A stretch of 13,611 nt of DNA from Candidatus Parcubacteria bacterium (GTDB lineage Bacteria > Patescibacteriota > Minisyncoccia > Phycocordibacterales > UBA12088): NCBI GenBank assembly GCA_003694545.1, contig RFKD01000035.1, forward strand, positions 1 through 13,611, read 5' to 3'. The notes under the pieces were generated by a model. The model saw only the letters and a list, made by a program, of their open reading frames with translations, was not told where the DNA came from and searched no databases. Below are positions 7,702-13,611 of the stretch, piece after piece. The position numbers and the translations under genes are program-made. Position 1 is the first letter of the stretch, and each line of letters starts with the position of its first letter.

Positions 7702-9360
7702 TCACGGGGCGTTTACTCCAACATCGGCAGGCGTTAACTTCCGCACCGCGGGCCAAGTTCGATTAGTTGATGGGCGTTGTATGACTTGCCGGCTTGTTCC
7801 TTCACGCACCACAACCTCTCCTTCATGCGCCTCAATGGTAATTCGTTCTGCGGGAATGTATGGCGGTGTCCAATTGCTAAAAACGAAACCTACTTCGATG
7901 CGCCCCTTGTTGCCTGCGGCCACAATGTCATGAGCGTGAGGATGGGTGGTGCCATTTCCTGCTCCAATGTAGATATTGCCATCATTTCCCAACAAGGTGA
8001 GAAAGCCGCTGTGTACCGTGATATCGCGCGATGACGAACGCACGTAGTTTGCGACGATAGTGTTGCTGTCGCCATGTCTGTTAACGATGCCTGATTTTAC
8101 GTTCAAGACGGTGTTCCCCCGCACGATGTTCTGCTGTGATTTCAAAGAAATAGTATCGTCTGAATAAGGATTGTTCTCAACAAGGTTATATTCTATGACG
8201 GCGTACAGGGGATTTTCGGTGATTAATCCTCCCATGCCCACCTGGATGGACTCCTCCAAATTGTTATCATAACTCGCGGGGGTGGGAACCTTGTCCCGCA
8301 CATAGTTATGATCAATCCACGCGTACAGAGGGCCCTTGCCGCCATCCGTTCGCATGTAGATTCCCTGCACTTGGTAGTTGCGAATTTCGTTATGGTCAAC
8401 GCGATTGTAGTCAGCGTCTAACCCAAGACGGATGGCTCCTCGTCGCTGAGCTCCAACAATCAGATTCCGCGTTATGCGGTTGTAATCGCCCTCGCTTGCC
8501 ACCTCATCGTTGCCATTAAACACAAAGCCCTCAAGGGTTATGTAATCACCAGCAAGCACAAACCCTCCGCCGATGGTCGTTCCGCCCCTTGTTTGCGACT
8601 GGATAAGTATGCGGGCATCAGGCCGCCCCGACCGGGAAATGGTGAATGTGCCGCTGTAAGCTCCCGGAGCGACAATAATGCGGTCGCCCGGTTGCGCGTT
8701 TTGCAAGGCGGCGCGCAAACCGCTTGCGGAAGACACCAAAACATCCCGTATCGGGCTAGTGCCCGACGGAGGCCCTCCTGGCGTCTGGGCGGAGCTCCAC
8801 GGATAACAGTCGGGTTCGTCGCACACAACCGGCGCTCCAGAAGAAGGGGGAGGGGTTCCGCTTCCAACAGAAACGTTTCCTACCGTGAGCGCAAATTCAA
8901 TGAGGTTAAGGTTCTCACGGATGGGAATCAAATCAGCGTGGTTGTGTGCGGAAGCCAGGCCCGATGCGGCGGCCGCCAGCTCTTGCGCGTAGGTGCCGTT
9001 TGTGTCTTTTGCTTGCAGGCGAGATACCTGCTCTTGTAGCTGACTGCGTTCGCGTTCAAAGTCGAGCGCTTCTCTCGCGCGCATGATATCTGTTTGATTA
9101 TGCGTTTGGAGGGTGTAAAATCGATGTAATGCCGCCTGCATTGTTTCTATGTCTGTTGCGGATACAAGCGAAGAGCGAATGTCTTGTAGCTCGGCAAGAT
9201 TAGTCGCGCTATCCGCGCACATACCCGCAGGTGAGCCAACGACGCTTTGCGCCGATGGTGGGTCGACCACCACCATCCACATTACCGCAGCACACGCCAC
9301 GACGAGTAATCCAGCGCGCAATAGGCTGTTGAGGCTGAGAAGCTTGGCTCCTTCTTTCAT
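7702..9360 (-). CDS. Exported PL6-like (chondroitinase B/alginate lyase type) beta-helix protein
   Basis: The 552-residue protein starts with a basic N-terminus and hydrophobic segment (about 16-32), followed by VVGSPAGMCADSATN (40-54), a helical module (to about 160), and a linker with CDEPDC (180-185). A right-handed beta-helix domain fills about 205-525. The start of that domain (LRAALQNAQPGDRIIVAPGAY) is typical of chondroitinase-B-like proteins. The segment ISLKSQQNIVRGNT...IVNRHGD places K407 and R428 exactly 21 residues apart, as catalytic Lys250 and Arg271 are in Pedobacter chondroitinase B. Family PL6 enzymes cleave alginate or dermatan sulfate by beta-elimination, usually with calcium. 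Of the two acidic calcium ligands just before the Lys, one aligns with D402 and the other with S400, so calcium use is doubtful. The ATG at 9360 has only a weak AGAAG upstream. It is the closest relative of the 11312-9543 protein in this window. Confidence 0.82.
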   Translation of the reverse strand: MKEGAKLLSLNSLLRAGLLVVACAAVMWMVVVDPPSAQSVVGSPAGMCADSATNLAELQDIRSSLVSATDIETMQAALHRFYTLQTHNQTDIMRAREALDFERERSQLQEQVSRLQAKDTNGTYAQELAAAASGLASAHNHADLIPIRENLNLIEFALTVGNVSVGSGTPPPSSGAPVVCDEPDCYPWSSAQTPGGPPSGTSPIRDVLVSSASGLRAALQNAQPGDRIIVAPGAYSGTFTISRSGRPDARILIQSQTRGGTTIGGGFVLAGDYITLEGFVFNGNDEVASEGDYNRITRNLIVGAQRRGAIRLGLDADYNRVDHNEIRNYQVQGIYMRTDGGKGPLYAWIDHNYVRDKVPTPASYDNNLEESIQVGMGGLITENPLYAVIEYNLVENNPYSDDTISLKSQQNIVRGNTVLNVKSGIVNRHGDSNTIVANYVRSSSRDITVHSGFLTLLGNDGNIYIGAGNGTTHPHAHDIVAAGNKGRIEVGFVFSNWTPPYIPAERITIEAHEGEVVVREGTSRQVIQRPSTNRTWPAVRKLTPADVGVNAP

Positions 9361-9375
9361 ATCGCTTCTTGCTCA

Positions 9376-9543
9376 TTACATTTCCCCGCGTTGACGGAAA
9401 GGACAGCTGAGGGGGAGGGTGTTTCTCGTGGGATTGGTTTCATACGCTAGGTATGGACTCTGCTTCTCATTTCTCATATGGCGTGGTTGTCGGATTTCGT
9501 TGGTGAGCGCTTTTCTACGCGGCGCTCTTCCATCAAACCTCAT
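9376..9543 (-). CDS. Possible 55-codon basic peptide between two lyase-like genes
   Basis: The 182-base gap between the two beta-helix genes is almost filled by one open frame. Its ATG overlaps the preceding stop (TAATG at 9545-9541), and it ends with TAA 15 bases before the next ATG. The predicted 55-residue peptide is rich in Arg, Lys and Pro, has no hydrophobic segment and resembles nothing I know. The overlap would suit translational re-initiation that carries ribosomes on to the next gene. Chance is quite possible for an open frame of this length. Confidence 0.22.
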   Translation of the reverse strand: MRFDGRAPRRKALTNEIRQPRHMRNEKQSPYLAYETNPTRNTLPLSCPFRQRGEM

Positions 9544-11312
9544 TAGGGGGCAATCCCCACCCAGGGTGCGAAGGGGCCGACCACCGACGGGGATAATCGT
9601 GGCGGGTCTGTTTTGGGAATGGAGCTCGTTTCTCGTACCGTCGTGTTTTCATGCAGACCAAAGGAAAGAGGGCCTTCATGTCCTTCTACTGTGGTGTTGA
9701 GTGCTGGATATCGAAATTCGGATGAATACTGATGACCGATGCGCAAATTACCGGTGGTATTACGGAGAGCGACATTATACGCTTGCTGATGAGGTCCGTT
9801 TGTAACTTCCCAGTGAGTCCACGGAACATCACCGGCCAAGACGCGGATATCTCCCACAACATTCTCAATAACATGGTTCGGGCCGTTTATGGCAACCGTT
9901 GTGTTTTCAAAACGCGAATTGCGGATCGAGTGGCAACAACCGTGCCTCACCTGAATGGCGCCCCCCTGCGATTTGATGTGTGAATCTACGATATGCATTC
10001 CTCCCTGCTTTAAATCAATCACAGTTAGGTCTCGCGACACATCGCCGTATAAATATCGCATCACCCAATTGATTTGGTGTGTGTCGCGCAACTTGGCGAA
10101 AGAGCCCGACGGCCCCTGCGCTTCTATGAACTGTATGTTCGGCGCGTGATAAGGAACGCCGCTTGGTCCCCCTGTGAGGAGACAGCGCTCGATGGTCACG
10201 TTATCGAACCAGTCGGTGTCGTCTTGGAATACCGATCGGATCGCGCCGCCTGCGGAAGGGTTGTCCCAAACCTTCCCATACAGGCGCCGCACTTCTTCTG
10301 TGGTGTAGAGGCGCAGTTCGCAATAATCCACCCGGGCATTTTTTCCGTTAGTAAACGACAACCCGATACTGCTTTGTCCGTTATTAAACGCGGGCCAAAT
10401 GCGCACGCGACGAAAGACGTGATTTTCTCCAGAAACATTGGACCGAGAATCTTTGAGATCAACGCCATATACCCAAATATTTCGAGAGTTTTCCGTGAGA
10501 GTAATGCCGCGCGCCAAATGCGCGCCAAGAATGTTCCGCGCGCGAATTACGATAGGGTGATCAGGGGTGCCTTGCGCACTCACAGTTATTGGTTCGTTGT
10601 ATGTGCCGTCTTCCAAGATAATATGATCTCCAGGTCGAGCGTTTGCCACCGCAGAACGCAATTGATCTACAGTTCGCACCACAATCTCGCGCTCCGCTGG
10701 AGGCAGTTCCTCTTTAATGTTTGGAGCCCAACCAGAGCCGGGAAGATCGGTTCCTCCTCCTGGGGTATTATTGCCTGTTCCTGTCTCTGTACCGACGAGA
10801 GAACTTATCGATGTAAGCGTTTCTATGAAAGAAACTCGGTTTGAGACGGGAAGCAAATCTTGCATGGTTTTTGCTGTTTCCGTCTGTTGTTTGAGGGCAT
10901 CTAACTCTTCAGCGTATGCGGAAGTTGCGGGGTTACTTTGAATGGCGGCAATGCGTCCCAAGAGGCGGTCGCGCTCTTTTTCAAATGTACTTTTGTTTTT
11001 AGCGGCTTGGATGTTGTCTCGGTTGTGCGTTCGCAGGGAATAAAACTCCTGCGTGAGGCGCCGCAGTTCGTCGGGATCGGTGCTCGCCGCAATGCGGTCG
11101 CGCAAATCTTGCAACAGCGCAATGTTGGTTGCGCTGTCGGCGCACATTCCAGCCGGGGAGCCCACGACTCCCCGCGCTGGATTTTGGAGAAGACTCGTGA
11201 ACAGACTCCCTATGATCGCCCCAGCCGCGAACAATCCTAACCAACGGCCGCCAGCTGTGGTAAGGCGCGATTCAGCGGTCACCTTTTCTCGCGTGTGGTG
11301 GGAGCGGGTCAT
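9543..11312 (-). CDS. Exported PL6-like beta-helix protein with shared N-terminal module
   Basis: The 589-residue protein has a polar N-terminus, a hydrophobic export segment (about 23-42), then VVGSPAGMCADSATN (49-63), identical to the neighbour at 9360-7702, and a helical module to about residue 170. A Gly/Pro/Thr linker precedes the beta-helix domain (about 208-560), which opens with DQLRSAVANARPGDHIILEDGTY, a chondroitinase-B-like start. The segment DLKQGG...QVRHG gives K435 and R456, again 21 residues apart and followed by His, matching the PL6 catalytic Lys/Arg pair. It probably acts as a beta-eliminating polysaccharide lyase outside the cell; calcium-ligand acids are not evident. ATG 11312 forms an ATGA overlap with the preceding stop, so translation is coupled; a further TTG extension at 11351 is not needed. 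The C-terminal part (VEGHEGPLSF) also resembles the neighbour (IEAHEGEVVV), indicating duplication. Confidence 0.82.
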   Translation of the reverse strand: MTRSHHTREKVTAESRLTTAGGRWLGLFAAGAIIGSLFTSLLQNPARGVVGSPAGMCADSATNIALLQDLRDRIAASTDPDELRRLTQEFYSLRTHNRDNIQAAKNKSTFEKERDRLLGRIAAIQSNPATSAYAEELDALKQQTETAKTMQDLLPVSNRVSFIETLTSISSLVGTETGTGNNTPGGGTDLPGSGWAPNIKEELPPAEREIVVRTVDQLRSAVANARPGDHIILEDGTYNEPITVSAQGTPDHPIVIRARNILGAHLARGITLTENSRNIWVYGVDLKDSRSNVSGENHVFRRVRIWPAFNNGQSSIGLSFTNGKNARVDYCELRLYTTEEVRRLYGKVWDNPSAGGAIRSVFQDDTDWFDNVTIERCLLTGGPSGVPYHAPNIQFIEAQGPSGSFAKLRDTHQINWVMRYLYGDVSRDLTVIDLKQGGMHIVDSHIKSQGGAIQVRHGCCHSIRNSRFENTTVAINGPNHVIENVVGDIRVLAGDVPWTHWEVTNGPHQQAYNVALRNTTGNLRIGHQYSSEFRYPALNTTVEGHEGPLSFGLHENTTVRETSSIPKTDPPRLSPSVVGPFAPWVGIAP

Positions 11313-12616
11313 AGCGCGTCTTCGACTACAAAAGTGGGGTTCAACGGACAATTACCCCAGCACACCACTTGCGGCGCGACACTATTACCGCTCAACTGAA
11401 TATTTCTGGCGACCGGGTAGGGTGGATCTCCGTCAAAGTCGTCCATTGTCGTGTTCCCGGCCATAATCGCGATTCTTGGCACTTGGTTGTCGCGTACTTC
11501 ATGGTTATCTCCCATAATGCGTATCCCTTCTGTCTGTTGCGTCATTGTGTTACTGATGATCTTTGCGTTTCTACCGTGCCGTACGGCGATCCAAGCGCCT
11601 GCGGCGTCAACGAAATTATTTTGCACGACGACATCGTTTGTTTTGATGTGTATCGCTCCCATATTGTCGCCATATTGGTCAAAACGCTCAAACCGATTCC
11701 CCTCCACTACGAGATTAGGATGGACGGAAGGGAGGCTGTCTTGATAGGAATGTCCTAGAATGATGCCGCCTCCCGGGTCGCTTCCTACCTCCCCCGCGCC
11801 GCTCCTGCGCACCCCAGAAATCAAATTATTGCGAATGGCCAAACCGACAACTCGCTGAGGATAAACATTTATTGCTATCCCAACAATATCACGGAGCTCG
11901 TTGTTTTCTAAGGTAACATCTCGACTCTCGGCAATAGAAACGAGGGACCCAGAGCCATTGGCGATTGTGGAATCACTCACGAGCACGCGTTGTGCGTTTT
12001 GGATAACCACAGACTGCGCTTGTATGTTTTGCACCAAGATGTCGGCTCCTGAGATAGTGAGCTTTCCGATAGGGCCGCACCCTCGATACGCGCCCGATTC
12101 TCGAAGGGTAACAGAAGGGCCACTGATGCACATTGTGCGCGTCGTGTCCACATTCGGACGGGCCACAGGCCTGTTTCCCACCGAATAATCTGTAGTGGTC
12201 GACAATGGCCGGGTTTGCTGGGGGCTCGTTGTTATTTTCCCGAAAATCTCTTCCCATTCAGAAGGAAGCGTTGAAGTCTCTGTGGGGAGGCTTTCTCCGG
12301 GTTTGTACCGAAACGCAGTTAGGTTGTTGCGCGCCAATGCCAGAGCTATGTCGGAGAGTTCTGCGGCGCTCGTTGCTTGCTCAGCAGCCCGGCGTAAAGA
12401 CAGCAAGCGTTCCAGCTCTGTTTGGGCAACAGAGCACAAGGTGACAGAGTTCTCCGTGCTTGCCGCGAAGGTGGTGTGCCCTTCTGTCGTTATGTTACCT
12501 GTAATAAAAACTGACGCGGAAAAAACGGCAAGAAGTCCTACAGCAACGCAGGCTCTCACACGCGCGTCCCCAAAATGCACTCTTAGACCCGGCCTTATTT
12601 TTTTAGGAGATATCAT
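11309..12616 (-). CDS. Exported PL6-like beta-helix protein, most divergent copy
   Basis: The 435-residue protein has a basic N-terminus and hydrophobic segment (about 22-40), then a shortened version of the shared module. This contains Cys at residue 61 with the pattern C-x6-L-x2-L-x2-L-R, but the second helical half present in the neighbours is missing. After a linker, the beta-helix domain runs from about residue 165 with regular coils (for example VVIQNAQRVLVSDSTI, VTLENNELRDI). IHIKTND...IAVRHG gives K325 and R346, the same 21-residue spacing and RHG ending as the other two, matching the PL6 catalytic pair. Two Cys in VCWGNC near the C-terminus may form a disulfide. The ATG at 12616 overlaps the preceding stop as ATGA, the strongest argument for this start; the frame extends to TTG at 12772, but that lies deep in the upstream gene. 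Sequence is divergent enough that activity is uncertain. Confidence 0.78.
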   Translation of the reverse strand: MISPKKIRPGLRVHFGDARVRACVAVGLLAVFSASVFITGNITTEGHTTFAASTENSVTLCSVAQTELERLLSLRRAAEQATSAAELSDIALALARNNLTAFRYKPGESLPTETSTLPSEWEEIFGKITTSPQQTRPLSTTTDYSVGNRPVARPNVDTTRTMCISGPSVTLRESGAYRGCGPIGKLTISGADILVQNIQAQSVVIQNAQRVLVSDSTIANGSGSLVSIAESRDVTLENNELRDIVGIAINVYPQRVVGLAIRNNLISGVRRSGAGEVGSDPGGGIILGHSYQDSLPSVHPNLVVEGNRFERFDQYGDNMGAIHIKTNDVVVQNNFVDAAGAWIAVRHGRNAKIISNTMTQQTEGIRIMGDNHEVRDNQVPRIAIMAGNTTMDDFDGDPPYPVARNIQLSGNSVAPQVVCWGNCPLNPTFVVEDAL

Positions 12617-13611
12617 AAAGATTGCGCGACAAATCGCGTCTGCCATTCCGCCTCGGTTGTGGAACGAAAATGGGTGCGCAACATGACGCGCAAGAACGCC
12701 GCAAGGATGACTTCCTGTACAGAAGGCAAATGCTCGGCTAATGCCTCGGCGCTCACATAGCTCCAGCTCCAAGTGTTCAATTCTGTCAATACACGTTGCG
12801 CAAGGATGCGCGACCTCCCATTCGCCGACCAGGTCACGATCGTGTCGGTAATGGTTATTTGCCCTTGCAGGCCTAAAGAGCCAAATGTTGCGTTTTCTAC
12901 CCAGCTCCCGCCATTGCTAAATTGCATGTATGTTCCGTTCTCGTCGTATCTATTCTCTAAAGGACCTTCCGCGTGTGGTCGCAGGGTAGTCGCGTCAATA
13001 GCCGCGCCGTCTGCGCGCGCTTCCGTTACTACGGCGGCGGGCGTGATCTGCAACGCGCTCAACGGAGGAGATTCTGGCGTGATGACAAGAAGAGTTTCTC
13101 CGGGAGCGACAGGACGCCACGAATCGCTTATCAAGGACCCTGTCCCACCGGAGTCGACTGGCGTCCGACAAGTCGCGCTGATGATCTGTTGGGTTTGCGC
13201 GATGCGCTCGTCGATAGCGCGCAAGAGCGCTTCTCGAGCTGATGCGGGGTTTGTTTCTTCCTGCAACCTATCCAAAAAACTCTTCCCGTCTTCCCCGGGT
13301 TGGTTTGCTCCAAGCAAGCCGCTTCCTGCGAACAATTGATCAATCAGCATCGTTACTACTGCGCCAATAACCTCGCTGATTTCATCTGCGCTTGCCAACC
13401 GATCAAGATTCATCCCCAGCACACGCTCTAATTGGTCTTTGATGAGGGAACCTGGGCTCACGCGCAAACAATCGCTCAACGGCGGTGCGTCAGCGGTGAT
13501 GGACAACAAGGTACCGTTGTTTCCAAAACACGCGTTCAAATCTGGAGGCGAGAAGAACCCCTGGTTCCACGACAAAAGTGTTTGCTCTGTTCCCTGCTCT
13601 TCCGCGATGCG
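12613..13611 (-). CDS. T4SS-locus-type hypothetical protein, C-terminal part (5' end outside window)
   Basis: The frame is open to the right edge, so only 332 C-terminal residues are visible; a TTG at 13575 is not a convincing start because the coding pattern continues upstream (RIAEEQGTEQTL). Residues about 13-105 contain LSWNQGF, two Cys (C30 and C48), SPGSLIKDQLERVLG and ADEISEVIGAVVTMLIDQL (75-93). I remember similar patterns from the ends of long hypothetical proteins next to VirB6/TrbL-like genes in Patescibacteria, but cannot check this here. A Ser/Gly linker follows, then about 190 residues of mixed composition (including YMQFSNGGSWVENATFGSLGLQG) that I do not recognise and that might be an added binding domain. 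It leads the operon seen here, its TGA overlapping the next ATG. Function unknown; probably an exported or envelope component of the secretion or pilus-like machinery. Confidence 0.75.
   Translation of the reverse strand, partial: RIAEEQGTEQTLLSWNQGFFSPPDLNACFGNNGTLLSITADAPPLSDCLRVSPGSLIKDQLERVLGMNLDRLASADEISEVIGAVVTMLIDQLFAGSGLLGANQPGEDGKSFLDRLQEETNPASAREALLRAIDERIAQTQQIISATCRTPVDSGGTGSLISDSWRPVAPGETLLVITPESPPLSALQITPAAVVTEARADGAAIDATTLRPHAEGPLENRYDENGTYMQFSNGGSWVENATFGSLGLQGQITITDTIVTWSANGRSRILAQRVLTELNTWSWSYVSAEALAEHLPSVQEVILAAFLRVMLRTHFRSTTEAEWQTRFVAQSL

Noticed and set aside
8759..8788. Second copy of the palindromic element in the Gly/Pro linker of the 9360-7702 gene
   Set aside because: The stretch is GC-rich and partly self-complementary, but the arms contain several mismatches and gaps, so it is more likely ordinary linker coding sequence.
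9280..9300. Lipobox-like VVAC at residues 20-23 of the 9360-7702 protein
   Set aside because: The hydrophobic stretch continues well past the Cys, and the homologous neighbours have no Cys there, so lipidation at this place is unlikely.
10074..10844. A 256-codon plus-strand open frame
   Set aside because: It lies wholly antisense to the 11312-9543 beta-helix gene, whose protein has clear domain structure; the plus-strand translation is Cys/Arg-rich and resembles nothing.
11309..12772. Upstream start (TTG 12772) for the divergent beta-helix gene
   Set aside because: It would overlap the preceding gene by 160 bases and put about 50 non-signal-like residues before the export segment; ATG 12616 forms an ATGA overlap and gives a good leader.
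1..13611. CRISPR arrays, tRNA or rRNA genes
   Set aside because: No regularly spaced repeats, cloverleaf-like segments or conserved rRNA stretches were seen on either strand.

Overview
The window looks like a piece of a Patescibacteria (CPR, Parcubacteria-like) chromosome or a deeply sampled metagenome contig. This is inferred from the type of polytopic VirB6/TrbL-like protein with a coiled-coil tail, the small secreted-protein operon around it, weak or absent Shine-Dalgarno sequences, and a partial gene with the LSWNQGF / ADEI pattern that I associate from memory with patescibacterial type IV secretion (T4SS)-like loci. No rRNA, tRNA or marker gene is present, so the placement is tentative. 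TGA is used as a stop at two ATGA gene overlaps, which argues against the recoded lineages (codes 25 and 4). All supported genes lie on the minus strand, so transcription runs from the right edge to the left.

In transcription order: (1) 13611-12613, the C-terminal part of a T4SS-locus-type hypothetical protein whose start lies outside the window; (2) 12616-11309, 11312-9543 and 9360-7702, three exported right-handed beta-helix proteins with the chondroitinase B/alginate lyase (PL6-like) catalytic pattern K-x20-R-H-G; (3) 7671-5638, an exported beta-propeller protein resembling PL11 rhamnogalacturonan lyases; (4) about 790 bases without an intact gene, holding what looks like a decayed IS1595/ISXO2-type transposase; (5) 4827-3631, a membrane-anchored beta-helix-like protein lacking the catalytic pair, interrupted in frame by a 42-base palindromic element; (6) 3423-931, a VirB6/TrbL-like membrane protein with a long coiled coil; (7) 898-32, a small helical protein with a proline-rich tail. 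The left edge begins with a run of 21 G, probably a sequence artefact or contig end.

The most interesting point is that four adjacent exported carbohydrate-lyase-like proteins with two unrelated folds (three beta-helices, one beta-propeller) share a homologous N-terminal module: a hydrophobic export segment, then an invariant Cys with pattern C-x6-hydrophobic-x2-L-x2-[IL]-R, and in three of them a further roughly 100-residue helical region. In two proteins a 15-residue stretch is identical although 10 of 15 codons differ synonymously. I read this as a common surface-attachment, sorting or assembly domain that displays a set of polysaccharide-cleaving heads, encoded beside a T4SS/pilus-like membrane component. 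Enzyme activity, substrate and any link to the secretion machinery are inferences.
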